Shown: positions 1-12,310 of the stretch, piece by piece
How the letters are laid out: every line of letters begins with the position of its first letter
Numbering within the stretch: the first letter of the stretch is position 1
DNA from: Phocoena phocoena
Taxonomy: Eukaryota > Chordata > Mammalia > Artiodactyla > Phocoenidae
Assembly (NCBI RefSeq): GCF_963924675.1
Contig: NC_089230.1
Span: 67,268,943 to 67,332,942 of the forward strand
Reading direction: 5' to 3'
Length of the DNA: 64,000 bases
The notes under the pieces: model-generated
Databases searched by the model: none
The model's input: only the letters and a program-made list of their open reading frames with translations
Told to the model about the DNA's origin: nothing
Made by a program: the position numbers and the translations under genes

Positions 1-520
1 TAAATGTCCATCAACAGAGGAACGGATAAAGATGTGGCACATATATAAAATGGAATATTACTCAGCCATAAAAAGAAATGAAATTGTGCCATTTGCAGAG
101 ACATAGATGGACCTAGAGACTGTCATACAGAGTGAAGTAAGTCAGAAAGAGAAAAACAAATATCATGTAATATTGCTTATATTAGAAAAATGATACAGAT
201 GAAATTATTTGCCAAGCAGAAATAGAGACACACAAGTAGAGAACAAATGTATGGATACCAAGGGGGGAAGGGGTGGGTGGGATGAACTGGGAGATTGGGA
301 TTGACTTACATACACTACTATATATAAAATAGATAACTAATGAGAACCTACTGTATAGCACAAGGAACTCTACTCAATGCTCTGTCGTGACCTAAATGGG
401 AAGGAACTCTAAAAAAGAGGGGATATATGTATACGTATAACTGATTCACTTTGCTGTACAGCAGAAACTAACATAACATTGTAAAGCAACTATACTCCAA
501 TAAAAATTAATAATTAAAAA
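1..520 (+). mobile_element. L1 3' end (ORF2 tail and 3' UTR)
   Basis: The sequence matches the L1 ORF2 tail (the 'atggaatattactcagcc' region, with 'tagatggacctagagactgtcat'), then the 3' UTR ending in 'aactatactccaataaaaatt' and an A-rich tail. Its 5' part lies outside the window. Confidence 0.85.
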
Positions 521-2800
521 AAAGTCATATACGACAAGCCCACAGCCAACATCTTAATTAACAGTAAAAAGCTGAAAGCATTTCCTCTAAGATCAGGAAC
601 AAGACAGGGATGCCCGCTCTGCCCACTTCTATTCAACTTAGTATTGGAAGTCCTAGCCACAGCAATCAGATAAAAAATAGAAATAAAAGGCATCCAAATT
701 GGAAAGGAAGAAGTAAAACTGTCAACTGTGTGCAGATGACATGATGCTATACATAGAAAACCCTAAAGATACCACCAAAAAACTACTAGAGCTCATCAGT
801 GAATATCGTAAAGTTGCAGGATACAAAATTAATATAGAGAAATCTGTTGCATTTCTATACACTAGCAATGAACTATCAGAAAGAGAAATTAAGAAAACAA
901 TCCCATTCATGATCTCATCAAAAAGAATAAGATACCTAGGAATAAATCTAACTAATGAAGTAAAAGACCTGTACTTGGAAAACTATAAGACACTGATGAA
1001 AGCAAATGAAGATGAGACAAACAGATGAAAAGATATACCATGTTCAAGGTTTGGAAGAATTAATGTTGTTAAAATGACCATACTACCCAAGGAAATCTAC
1101 AGATTCACTGCAATCCCTATAAAAATACCTATGGCATTTTTCACAGAACTAGAACAAATAATTCTAAAACCTGTAAAGAAACACAAAAGACCCTGAATAG
1201 CCAAAACAATCTTAAGAAAGAAAAACAAAAGGAGGTATCATGCGCCCTGATTTCAAACTATACTACAAAGCTATGGTAATCAAAACAGTATGGTACTGGC
1301 ACAAAAACAGATACATAGAGCAATGGAACAGAACAGACAGCCCAGAAATAAACCCATGCACCTTTGCTCAATTAATCTACAAAAAAGGAAGCAAGAATAT
1401 ACAATGAAAAAAAGACAGTCTTTCCATAAGTGGCGTTTGGAAAACTGAACAGCCACATGCAAAAGAGTTAAACTGGACTACTTTCTCACACCATATACAA
1501 AAATAAACTCAAAGTGGATTAAAGATTTAAATGTAAGACCCAAAACCATAAAACTCCTAGAAGAAAACATAGGCAGTTTGCTCTTTGACATCAGACTTAG
1601 CAATTTTTTTTTTTTGGATATGTCTCTTCAGGCAAGGGAAAAAAAAGTAAAAATAAATGAATGGGACTACATCAAACTAAAAGTCTTTTGAACAGTGAAG
1701 GTTACCATCAATAAAATAAGAAGGCCACAACTGAACGGGAGAAGATGTTTGCAAACAATAGATCCAACAAGGGGTTAATATCCAATATATACAAAGAACT
1801 CATACAACTCAATAGCAGAAAACCAAACAGCTTCATTAAAAAATGGGCAGAGAACCTGAATAGACATTTTTCTACAGAAGACATACAGACAGGAACAGGC
1901 ACATGAAAAGATGCTCGACATCACTAATCATTAGGGTAATGCAAGTCAAAACCATAATGAAATAGCACCTCACATCTGTCAGAATGGCTATTATCAAAAA
2001 AGACAACAAATATGTGTTGGTAAGGATGTGGAGAGAAGGGAACCCTTGTGCACCACTGGTGGGAATCTACATTGGTACAACCACTATGGAAAACAGTATG
2101 GAGATTCCTCAAAAAATTAAAAATAGAACTACCATACTCTCCAGCAATTCCACTTCTGGGTGTGTGAAGAAAATAAAAACGCTAATTCAAAAAGATATAT
2201 GCACCCCTATGTTCACTACAGCGTTATCTACAATAGCCAAGATATGGAAGCAGTCTACGTGTCCATCAACAGATGGAACGTAAAAACAATAGCTAAAGGT
2301 ATACATATATACAATGGAATATTAATCAGCTGTATTAATCAGCTGTATAAAAAGAATGAAACATTGCCATTTGCAACAACATGGATGGACCTAGAGGGTA
2401 TTATGTTAAGTGAAATAAGTCAGACAAAGAAAGACAAATACTGTATGATTTCACTTACATGTGGAATCTAAAAAACAAAACAAATGGACAACTATAACTA
2501 AACAGAAACAGGGTCATAAGGAGAACAAACAGGTTGTTGCCAGAGGGAAGGGGGTTTGGGAGAAAAGAGTAGTAGGTGAGGGAGATTACAAACATTCAGT
2601 ACAAAATAAATGAGTCACAGGTATGAAATGTACAGTGTGGGGAATACAGTCAATAATTCTGTAATATCTTTGTATGGTGACAGATGACAACTAGACTTAT
2701 CATGGTGGTCATTTTGAAATGAATAGAACTATGAAATCATTATGTTGTATACCAGGAGCTAACATAGTGTTGTAGGTCAATTATACTTCAAAAACAAGCA
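521..2800 (+). mobile_element. L1 fragment: ORF2 reverse-transcriptase part to 3' UTR, decayed
   Basis: The start carries reverse-transcriptase coding sequence: [17 protein letters not shown] text around 590-625, the ADDM core near 735, then an open frame of 95 residues at 741-1028 ([25 protein letters not shown]). After 1028 the frame is broken by stops and indels, but L1 ORF2 landmarks continue to the 'gtggaatctaaaaa' 3' UTR start near 2460. It ends near 2800 with the usual 'gtaggtcaattatacttcaa' terminus. It is dead. Confidence 0.85.
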
Positions 2801-2804
2801 AACT

Positions 2805-3170
2805 CACAGAAAAATAGATCAAATTTACGGCTTCCAGAGTCGGGTGCTGGCGGGAGGGGGAATTAGGTAAAAGTAGGCAAAAGGTACAAGCTGCCAGTTA
2901 TAAGGTAAGTAAGTACAACATGATAAAGATAATTAACACTGCTGTACATTATCCATGAAAGTTAGGGTAAGTTCTAAGAGTTCTCATCATAAAGGAAAAA
3001 AATTTCTTTTCCATTTCTTTAATGTTGTACCTATGTGACATGATGGATGTTCACTAAACTTATTGTGATAATCTATTTCATGATGTATGTAAGTCAGATC
3101 ATTATGTTGTATACCTTAAACCTATACAGTGCTGTATGTCAATTTTATCTCAGTAAAACTGAGGAAAAAA
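2805..3170 (+). mobile_element. Older L1 3' UTR end
   Basis: A third L1 3' terminus, with 'gttataaggtaagtaagtac', 'attatgttgtataccttaaac' type text and ending 'gtcaattttatctcagtaaaa'. It is more diverged than the two before it. Confidence 0.7.
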
Positions 3171-4193
3171 AGACTTAAATATAGACTCAAATCTAATGAT
3201 AATGAACCTTATTATAAGGCAATATTATACCTTGGGATATTAGCTAGTGATAATAGTTCATGTTTTATGTTATAAATATTTTAAATATCTATAATTATGA
3301 ATAAATAAGGGATGAATGCTTAAATTTTTACTCTTTGGCCACTTAACATATACTGTCTTAGAATCACTCTTACTATCTGAATAAATCATATATCTCTAGT
3401 CTACTGAGGGCAGAAAAAAATAAGGTATGAGGTGTTGGCCCTAACTCTTCACAAACATTATGCCATTTAATTCTCATAAGAACCCTAAGATAGATTACAT
3501 CATTATCTCCATTTTTCAAGAAAAAATGGAGGCCCAGAGATACTAAATAACATTTCCAAAAGTTACAGAATCAGTGAGGCTGAGAGGCACAAATCCAGAT
3601 CTTCTCTCTCTCCAACCAGACTACAGGCTTGCCCCAGGGCAAGATTTATGCAATTCTGGAGCTTCTCATCCCACTGTATGCCCTATATGATTAGTACATA
3701 AATGTTGCCGACTTTATGAGTCAAATAAACAAAACCTCTTGACTACTGTGTCTATTTTAACTTTCATTCCAGCAAGCCATAAGTATTTATATCACTATTA
3801 CACACACCTGTGACTTCACCAAAAATAGGTTTGGCTGATTTTGCCATAAAGTTCCCTTTACAGGAACTATATACAGCATTTCCAAAAGCATAACTGCCAA
3901 TAAGGAAAAATATAACTTGCAAAAAGGCAGGGAGTCTAGCTCAGCAATATCAGTTATTCTAAGTCCTGTGTAATAAGACGACTGCAGTCTTCCCTATGCA
4001 GACACTGAGTAAAATAAATAAGAATGAAAGATTTTCACATCAACTATTCAGTCAACTGGTTTTGCATATTCAAGGCACTGATTGCCAAATAAAAGGGAGA
4101 CAAATTAGGTTCTAAATGTAACTTAATATAAACAACCCCAGCCCACATATATACTTCTGATTATAACTTAGATTAACTCTTAAAAGTTCTTAC
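3171..4193. other. PM20D2 intron 4 (part): AT-rich sequence with one MIR
   Basis: Apart from the MIR at 3448-3620 I see only AT-rich unassigned sequence. No further PM20D2 exon is found here on the minus strand. Confidence 0.6.
3448..3620 (-). mobile_element. MIR SINE, old
   Basis: This is the reverse complement of the MIR core: 'atttaattctcataagaacc', 'atggaggcccagagata', then the 'cacaaatccaga' end. Confidence 0.7.
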
Positions 4194-4348
4194 TGTGCAC
4201 CCAGTAGCCAAAGCTGCAGCTCTGAAGCAATCTTCTGCCTTTTTGGTCAAAACTGGAAGTTCTTTCATTGAGGGTGCACGGAAGTAATAGATTAGTTCAG
4301 AATAAGAGGGAATGATATTGGGTTTTACACCACCATTTTTTATTATAC
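4194..4348 (-). CDS. PM20D2: PM20D2 coding exon 4 (last one in the window)
   Basis: The acceptor TTTTTATAG ends at 4349. The exon completes G250 and encodes residues 251-301, from [18 protein letters not shown] to ALATGCT, and ends on a codon boundary before the donor GTAAGA (4193-4188). [17 protein letters not shown] is the strand-rich part of the dimerisation domain. The next exon would start with codons for VEI, by homology, and is outside the window. Confidence 0.93.
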
Positions 4349-7300
4349 CTATAAAAAGAACCAAATTACTGGAATTGAGCTTGGAGCTTGGAGATCATTT
4401 CTTTAAGCTTAAATACACCCATAAAGTTTTTCAGCCAATATATACATAAAGAAAAATAATTTAAACTTATTAGCGTCACATATATGCCAACCAAAGATTC
4501 TGATGTTATACAACAAGTTTCTATGCACAGTGTGACACTTTCTCGCTAATAGGAAAAAAATAACTGTCTATATGTACTTTAGTCTGAGGAATTTATACAA
4601 TGTTAAGAAATTATGATTCCTGACTATAAAGAAACTGCTACAAATTTTTACAACTATCTTATGCCTTCTGGGAGAGACTTTTATTTCAGTGCGTTTTATT
4701 ACAGTTGTACATTATGATAAACTTTTGACATAAGGAAAAAAACCAATGGTATGAGCCTCTGTAATTACCCTCATACCTCAGGAATCCCATTTTAAATAGC
4801 ATTTGGCTCTGGGAGAATAAGTTTCATGCCAACAAGAAACAAATGTAAGTCAAAGATGACAAAATATACTACCACTGTCAAAACAAATGCATTTATTTGG
4901 AACTAGACTGAGAAGGAAGATGTATCCATTCAAAATAATAATGAAAATAAGTATGCAAAACCTATTTTATATGACCTGTTTTAAAAAATATATTTTTTAC
5001 ATATTCCTGTTTATTCTTTTTAAAGAAACTAACGTAGAAAATTGGTAAAAGTGCAGTTACAAACTAATTTCAGACTATAGCAAAATCAGGCAAAGAACAG
5101 ATCTTAAAGTATAATAATTTCTTAAATCATAAGGAAATAAACTAAAAAATAAATCTGTACCTTCAAGACAATACTTTATTACTGCATATATATTAAGGTG
5201 ATACACATAATTTAAAAAGATGTTACTTAGGATTAACAGCACTTGAGTACATAAAACCAGTAACCACCACTTTTTTTTTTAAATGAGAAAATGATGAAAT
5301 TTTGTTATTAAGAGACAGTGAAGATAACTGAAAAAATCAAGTTCTAACTTTCAAATACCCGCAGAATATTAAGAGACAGTGAAGATAACTGAAAAATCAA
5401 GTTCTAACTTTCAAAAATCCACAGAAAGAACATAGATCCTTACATAAAAACATTATTTCTAATACTCAAAATCACCATTCTATTTATGTACAAATAATCT
5501 TAACTATCTTCTTGCCCACATATAAATGAACATCTAGTATCCTGTCCCAGGAATTTCTGAAAATGTTAAAAAATTTTGGAATTTTCATAAAATACGTAAA
5601 ATGTTCCCAAATGTTTTTTTAATCAAATATTAAGGAATTATATTGCACTAAAATATATTAAGTGCCATCTATTACCCAAAGTATTTGACATTCGTACCAT
5701 GAACTCTCCAGGTAGGTTTCATTTGTTGTCTTAACACAGACAGATTGTTGTAGGCGAGGACAGCAGCATCTAATGCATTTAGTCCTTCCCAGGGATAAGC
5801 AGCAGCATGAGATGCTTTTCCATAGTACTTCACAGTCACACTAGGAAATAAAAAAGCATTCGGAATTACTTTTTTCAGTATCACCAAAGTAAGAAAATCC
5901 AAGTAACTAGAACTACCCAACTATTATTCAAAATTGATTCACACTACTGAATTAATTTGTAGCAATAATGTAGCAATTTACATACCTTAGTTCTAGTTTA
6001 TTATTATGTAATACAGTGACTAACACAAAGAAGGCATTCCAAAAAAACAGAGAAAAAGAATTTTGCTCAGTCGAGCTCCTGTACAAATTAAATCTGTACA
6101 CAATTCAATTTAAACGAACAATGCAATACTGTATTAAGTGCTGGAATTACAGAAGAGATGGCTCCCGTCTCCTTCTACACTGTACTGTGATAGTTCTATA
6201 TCAAAGGTCTACAAAAGCTCAAATAATTCTTCCTGTCTTAAAGGTGGGGAAAGGTCAAGGAAAGACAGAAAGAAGGTGACATTTGAAATGGGTTAAGACA
6301 ACCTCTAAAAATCAGATTATATTCACAGTATTATAAAATATTCTAGCGTTAAGTCAGTTGTTCCTGACCAATATTTTATTAATGGTCCAGAATACCTGTA
6401 TCACTAATACCTTAAAAGTTTTTTAAAAAGTAATTAATTAATTTTATTTCTGTCTGGGTTGGGTCTTCGTTGCTGCACGCGTGCTTCTCTAGTTGCGGTG
6501 AGCGGGGGCTACTCTTTGTTGCGGTGCGCGGGCTTCTCATTGTGGTGGTTTCTCTTGTTGCGGAGCATGGGCTCTAGGCGTGCGGGCTTCAGTAGTTGTG
6601 GCACTCAGGTTCAGTAGTTGTGGCTCATGGGCTCTAGAGTGCAGGCTCAGTAGTTGTGGCACACGGGCTTAGTTGCTCCGTGGCATCTTCCCAGACCAGG
6701 GCTCAAACCCATGTCCCCTGCACTGGCAGGAGGATTCTTAACCACTGCGCCACCAGGGACGTCTCCCTTAAAATTTTATAAATTGTTTTTCCACTTCCCA
6801 ATAGTTCTCATACCAGTCTACTCAGATACAATAAAAAACAATAAGGTTTAGAGAAAGGATTGTATATTAAATAGTTATTTATAAAGATGACTTGCCTCCA
6901 TTTGTTTTTTTAACTCTTTGAACACATGACTCATGGCCTTGTCTGATAACTCCAAAAGAAAAAAAATTAATAATGGTGACTTGTTTGGATAACACTTTTT
7001 AAGCCTGATTAATAGTACCCACATTTAAATTATTAAAAAGTCACTCTAGGGCTTCCCTGGTGGCGCAGTGGTTGAGAGTCCGCCTGCCGATGTAGGGGGA
7101 CACAGGTTCGTGTCCCGGTCCGGGTAGATCCCACGTGCCGTGGAGCGGCTAGGCCCGTGAGCCATGGCCGCTGAGCCTGCGCATCTGGAGCCTGTGCTCC
7201 GCAACGGGAGAGGCCACAACAGTGAGAGGCCCGAGTACCGCAAAAAAAAAAAAAAAAAAAAAAGTCACTCTAGACTTTTTTTTTTTTAAATGAGCTAGAT

Positions 7301-10300
7301 TCAGGAGGCTCATAGCATTTCTTTACTGATTCCAAACATTCTATTTAAAAAACAAGATCCAAATATATATTTTAAATTTTAGGATACTTGTTATTTCCTC
7401 GATCTGTATCTTATCACCATCACTCAGAAACTGGAATTTTAACAAAACTGGTGATAAATATTATAAAATGGAAAAAGATGCCCTTTATGAAAATGGCTCT
7501 AGCACCATTTCTTCTAGGGTTCAAATCTATGTACAATTAAAGCACAATAAACTACAGGAAAAGAAATGTTAATGCCTGTTTTATATCAGCATTAGTATTT
7601 TAGGCTTAAAAAGCACATTTAAGGGCTTCCCTGGTGGTGCAGTGGTTGAGAATCAGCCTGCCAATGCAGGGGACACAGGTTCGAGCCCTGGTCTGGGAAG
7701 ATCCCACACACCGCGGAGCAACTGGGCCCGTGAGCCACAACTGCGGAGCCTGCGCATCTGGACCCTGTGCTCCACAACAAGAGAGGCTGCGATAGTGAGA
7801 GGCCTGCGATGAAGAGGGGCCCCTGCTCGCCACAACTAGAGAAAGCCCTCGCACAGAAACGAAGACCCAACACAGCCAAAAATAAATAAATAAATTTATT
7901 TTTTAAAAAAAGAACATTTAAAAAAAACTGATATGGAATGATATTCAAGACACATTGTTTAATTTTAAAAAGCAAGAGCCAGATCAACAATATACTTAGC
8001 AGACTATTTCAGAGGGGGGAAAATCCTCCTTTAAGATTTAATTTATACATGTACCTATTTTATGTCTATAAATATACCCCCAAAGTCCTGGGAGAACATA
8101 TATCTCTAGAAAAGGGACTGGATGTGAAAAAAGGTGATTAATAGGGACATAGTGCTTTATCTTATTTATTGTTACAGATTTTTAGCATGAATAGATTAGT
8201 AATTTTTTAAATTAAATTTTTGTTCTTGCTCTCCTTTCCATCTTAAAAGTTGGCAAATGAAAAATCTAAGAAGCCAGATATTAAGAAAAGGCCTGAGGCC
8301 CAATGGACTGACTTCAGAATCAAGGCCAAGAAGCCTACCTAAACCTAAATCCTAGAAGGCTAATGGACTGGGAAGCCTGCCTGCAGCCACTGGTCCCTTC
8401 TAGCCAGAGGCATTGGCAGAGATTTCTAACCTCTAAGGTTTTCCAGAGGTGTACTACTGTACAGCATCCCTGAAACGGAGTTGAAAGATTCTTCCTACTG
8501 TCACAATACCAATTCCTGGTGATAAGACCAAAAATACCAGAACAGTTAAAATAGTCACCCTCTGAAAACAAGGGATGCAGAGAAATGCAGGATAACTGAA
8601 CACACAATCTAGAAGCACTGCTGGGGTGGTTCTGCGATTACTCCCAGGCTACTGCAGAGGAGAACATGGGGTTTTCCTCAAGCAGCTGAGCCATGGCTCC
8701 TTGGGACCAGACCCCTAACTGGACCATTAACTATTGTGGTTGAAATTTCTGATGTAAAAAATTTAAACCACTTAAATGATGCATGCTCCTAGGTACCAAA
8801 AAAAGTGAGCTTTTCAACATAGAGAAAGATAAAAAAGAAAAAAAAAGTTTCAGCACCAGACAAATCAGAAAAGGATATATTGGCAAATTCCAATCAAATC
8901 CACAGCTAGTCAGTTTCTGTATTTTTTCGTCAGGAACATAATTTATCCTTTTTGCAAAGAGCTCAAAATAAGTAAACTAGAGAAGTGTGTTTTCTTCCCA
9001 AGTCTAACAAAGCTGTCTCTTGCAGATCTATTCAGCTGCAAATGCAACTCCATATCAAAGGATGGACATTGTCCAGAAATCAGATTCCTCTCAATTCAAA
9101 ATAGAACATACATGTCAACATATTGTTTGCTATTCTTACGCTTTTTAGGCAGTATCTTAACAGTTCAATTATGAACACCATATTAAATCTCAATTAGAAG
9201 GGGCCTACCAAATGCCGTTCAATGGAAATCAAATATCACATCATTATCTTTCAATTTACTGTTTTTTTTCAATTTACTTTTTAAATGCAGAAGTGCGGAG
9301 TTTTAGCCTCCAGTTAAGTCACTAAAGTATTCTAATAGCCTGTTTTCCACTACGAAGTTTATTTCAACTTGATTACTCACTCATGTTCAGCCACATCAGG
9401 TAGATAAGCAGCATTCTCTTGAGATGGATGGGCCATAAAAACAACATCAAGATTTTTAAAAGCCCCTGCTTCGATTAAATCAATTTTGCCACCACCATCT
9501 TCTTCTGCAGGGGTTCCCAGAACAATTACCTAGAAAGAAATACCTGTGTCAGAGCAACAAAAAATCCTAGCAGGCAATATCAGTCAGGTTCCCTTGCATA
9601 TGTATTCACAATCTAAATCAAACTATGAAGAGAGGTTTTGTTCTCTGACTCAAATAAGGCAGTGGGCATAAGTCTACGGTGCTAAATTCACCACAAACTT
9701 GCAATTGACATTATTATACCAACTTGGCTCAAAGTATGTACTAAAGCCTCTATAGGAAACTTTTCCCAATCTTATAACACAATTTTATAGAATTAATGTC
9801 AAAGATGAAAAGAAGTAAGTACTATATACTAAGTTCCTCAAAATTATTTAGGACTTACTTTTAAAGCTTATTTTTGACTGTCTTTTAGTGTATGTGTATA
9901 TAATTATTCATAAGACTTTTACTGGTAAGGAACTTTCTAGTTACTTATTAGTTATCCTCACAACAACCCTGTGAGGTAGGTGAGTGATCTGTATCTTCAT
10001 TTTAGGAAGGGTGGTTTTGAGGCATGGAGTGAAATGTCTTGCCCCAGATCACAGAGCAAGGCTTAAAGCAGAGCTGGGATTAGATACCCTGACCTTCAGG
10101 CCTGAACTCTGTTTCCTTACCAAACTACCTCTTTAGAAGGTCTTAACGCATTCATCCTTTATGAAAAGCATTGAATAAATCTTAACACCACAGTTAGAAA
10201 CGGCCAACTATTACACAAACTTACTAATTCGATTCCACCAGCTCAACCAGGCAGATTTATTGGTCACCAAACACCTAATTAAACAAAAGAGAACTTTACA

Positions 10301-12076
10301 GAATAAACATTTTACTTTGATATTTAAACTTAACTTCTTCAAACAATTTTTAAAAGCAAAGAAAAATTATAAACAACTAATATACTTTCAAGGTCACGTA
10401 TAAGAACACAATGAAACAAGTTGGAAAAGTTCTTGGCTTGCAAAGAGAATCAACATAAATTCCATTTTCAGATAAGACAGATAACCTTACTAAAACTGAG
10501 TATTACCATTCAAAATCAGAAGTGTGTGTATTTCCCAAAGTCTTGCTTTAGTCAGAAGTTATAAAGCACCCAAACTCTTAAACTGCTTTTTATTCTTAAC
10601 CCTTGACTCATGAAATCTGACTTTTCAGGTTAAATCTTGTTGACTTCTCTGAACCTTTCACAAACCTGGTTAAAGCTAAATCTCTCCAGTGCTTCATGCA
10701 ATGGCAAAGGACACCTCCTCCCCCAAACAAAACAAAAACCTAGCCAGACGAAAAACAAGGCCCAGAGGCAGAAAAGAGAAGGCAGCTAAAGAGAAAAAGC
10801 CACAAAAGATGGAACTGTAAGGATAAAAGAGAAAGGTTACTGACACTGGAAAAAATGGGCTAAAGAATATTAAAATATAACATTAGTCTTCCCCTTAACC
10901 TGAGCAGTGGTGATTCAATCTTAGCCCACAGAAAGAATATACCACCTGGAAAAACAGAGTAACACAAGGTTAAACTTGCCCTGTGGCTAACATAAACACT
11001 TCCCCGTTTAAAGGATCGAGCTATATCTTAAAATCGCGAAATAAACTTTAAGACGTAAGGATCATGTAGTTAATGTTCACTCTCTTCCCATTTTTTGTAT
11101 ACTTCTAGAGGTTTTGTAGTTCTAACGACTGAACATTTCCTATCCAAATTCCAATGATTCTAATCACAACAGCTCCTAGGACTGCCACAAACAAAGGATT
11201 TTTTGGAGGCTAACGAAGAGGGTCTGCAGGTTTCCCTATAATAACTACCTCCTCCCAGAGATTGCACAACCTTGTCAGCAAATTGCGATTGCCCCTGTTA
11301 CCAAAAATAAGCCATCACGAAAACCAGGCTTGGTTCTAAGTTCTTTCCTAAGGGAGAGAGTTCACTCAATTGTTTACAACTACGCAGGAGAGAAAAAGCA
11401 AAAATCTGCAAAATGTCGCTAGGTCGGCAACTCATGAACTACTGACTTTGATCCAGGGGTTCTGCCTATTAGAAAAAGCCAGGACGTCGAGTGCTGTCCC
11501 CTACACCTGCCCCGGGGTGGGAAGGGACGGAGGCGCACGGGAACCGCCGGCTCCCGCCCTTCTCGGGCCGGTCCCGGCCTGGGCTGGCGATGGGAATCCC
11601 AAGCCCGGGCCCCACCTCACCTTCACGGGCAGAGGCGGCTCAGGGAGGCTCTCCAGGGCCCCCTTGACACCCAGCGCGGCCGCCGCCCCGACCTCGGCGA
11701 TCAGGTTGTGGCCGCAGGCGTGCCCGATGCCTGGCAGCGCGTCGTACTCGCAGAGGAAGCCCAGGTGCAGCGGGCGCGGCGCCGCCCAGCCCCGCGGCGG
11801 CCCCCACTCGGCACGGAAGGCCGTGATCAGCTGGTAGTGCGGCTGCACCGCCCACGACGCGGCCGGGCGCTCGCTCTGGAAGAAGCGCGTCAGCACGTCG
11901 TGGGCATGATGCTCCTCGTAGGCCAGCTCGGGCTCGCTCCAGATCGCGCGGCTCAGGGCCCCCAGGCGCTCGGCCGCCTCGTCGATGCACTCCGCCGCGC
12001 GCAGCTTCAGCAGCTCCACCTCGAAGACGGCGGCGCAGGCGCCCCCCTCTACCGGCCTCTCCTCTCCGGGTCTCAT
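4194..12076 (-). CDS. PM20D2: PM20D2, M20-family beta-alanyl dipeptidase, first four coding exons (partial)
   Basis: The coding exons on the minus strand are 11621-12076, 9381-9529, 5698-5840 and 4194-4348. Joined, they encode 301 residues without a stop, and every junction has GT..AG ends and a matching phase. The family enzyme (about 436 residues in human) hydrolyses beta-alanyl-lysine and beta-alanyl-ornithine, by-products of carnosine synthase, and is thought to act as a cytosolic metabolite-repair dipeptidase. Visible M20 landmarks are EYDALPG at residues 110-116, GHACGHN at 118-124 (C121 and H123 probable metal ligands), AEEDGGG at 160-166 (catalytic/metal Glu pair 161-162), MAHP at 184-187 (H186), and the start of the dimerisation domain with GKASHAA at 209-215. 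The C-terminal third (human exons 5-7) is not found in 1-4193 and must lie beyond the left edge. The start is the ATG at 12076-12074 (MRPGEERP), matching the human start; the open frame continues upstream only through a GTG. No lesion is seen. Confidence 0.95.
5307..5427. repeat. 61-base tandem duplication in PM20D2 intron 3
   Basis: Two copies start at 5307 and 5368 (each 'attaagagacagtgaagata...'), about 61 bases apart, differing by one A in a run and a few substitutions near the 3' end. The rest of intron 3 (4349-5697) is AT-rich without a recognised repeat. Confidence 0.9.
5698..5840 (-). CDS. PM20D2: PM20D2 coding exon 3
   Basis: The acceptor TTTCCTAG ends at 5841 and the donor is GTACGA from 5697 down. 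The exon completes D202 and encodes residues 203-249 plus one base of G250. It starts the lid/dimerisation domain with [19 protein letters not shown], where H213 is the family's conserved dimer-interface His. I recall SHSASYPW at this place in human; the HAA form here is common elsewhere in M20. Confidence 0.95.
6431..6766 (-). mobile_element. CHR-type SINE, long form
   Basis: T-rich tail complement, then the tRNA-unrelated body ('ttgggtcttcgttgctgc'), ending with the tRNA-like head complement 'accactgcgccaccaggga'. It lies in PM20D2 intron 2. Confidence 0.9.
7050..7259 (+). mobile_element. CHR-type SINE, short young form with target duplication
   Basis: Head 'gcttccctggtggcgcagtg', body 'gtgagccatggccgctgagc', then a poly(A) tail. 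It is flanked by 'aaaagtcactctag' at 7036-7049 and 7260-7273. Confidence 0.93.
7625..7910 (+). mobile_element. CHR-type SINE, intermediate form
   Basis: Head 'gcttccctggtggtgcagtg'; tail 'aataaataaataaattta'. Flanks 'aaaagcacattta' / 'aaaagaacattta' form an imperfect target duplication. Confidence 0.9.
7911..9380. other. PM20D2 intron 2, unassigned part
   Basis: No repeat class is recognised. A more GC-balanced block at about 8270-8720 has open frames on the minus strand (8335-8607) but no recognisable protein, and it looks like decayed repeat or neutral intron. Confidence 0.5.
9381..9529 (-). CDS. PM20D2: PM20D2 coding exon 2
   Basis: The acceptor is TTTCTTTCTAG directly above 9529 and the donor is GTGAGT from 9380 down. 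The exon encodes 49 codons plus two bases (residues 153-201 and part of D202). It holds the [10 protein letters not shown] active-site strand and the FMAHPSQEN segment with the metal-ligand His186. Confidence 0.95.
9945..10135 (-). mobile_element. MIR SINE
   Basis: Reverse MIR core: 'acaaccctgtgaggtaggt', 'ttgccccagatcacagagc' and 'gagctgggattagatacc'. It lies in PM20D2 intron 1 (9530-11620); the rest of this intron is AT-rich with nothing recognised. Confidence 0.8.
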
Positions 12077-12310
12077 CGTGCTCACAGCCGGTGACCGGTC
12101 AGCGCTCTTCTCGACCGCCCGCTACGTCGCTCCCTCCAGGCGGCCGACTGAGTCTGCGCACACGCCCGGCGTTCCCTGCGCCGGTTGTCTCCGCAGCTCC
12201 CGGGAGACCCGCCCCAGAGCCCCCGCGCCCCGCCTCCAGCGCCTCGCCGGAAACGTGCTCCGCCCCTTCTGCCGCCGGTCGCTGGGAGGAACTCGAGTCC
12301 TGGCGCTAAT
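11480..12310. promoter_or_regulatory. PM20D2: CpG island over PM20D2 exon 1 and promoter
   Basis: A dense run of CpG dinucleotides and GC boxes (for example gccccgcctcc and ccgcccctt forms around 12225-12270) spans exon 1 and about 230 bases upstream of its ATG. The flanks are AT-rich, so the island is sharply bounded. This is typical of a TATA-less housekeeping promoter. The exact start site cannot be read from sequence. Confidence 0.8.
11621..12076 (-). CDS. PM20D2: PM20D2 coding exon 1
   Basis: This exon encodes residues 1-152, from MRPGEERP to PLPVK, and ends on a codon boundary before the donor GTGAGG (11620-11615). It carries the first metal-site motif GHACGHN at residues 118-124. It is GC-rich and lies in a CpG island, so both strands are open here; the antisense frames are by-products of composition. 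Confidence 0.95.

Noticed and set aside
741..1028. 95-residue reverse-transcriptase frame as a host gene
   Set aside because: It is a piece of L1 ORF2 within a decayed element.
2325..2350. Doubled 'attaatcagctgt' motif
   Set aside because: A small slippage duplication inside decayed L1 sequence, without functional meaning.
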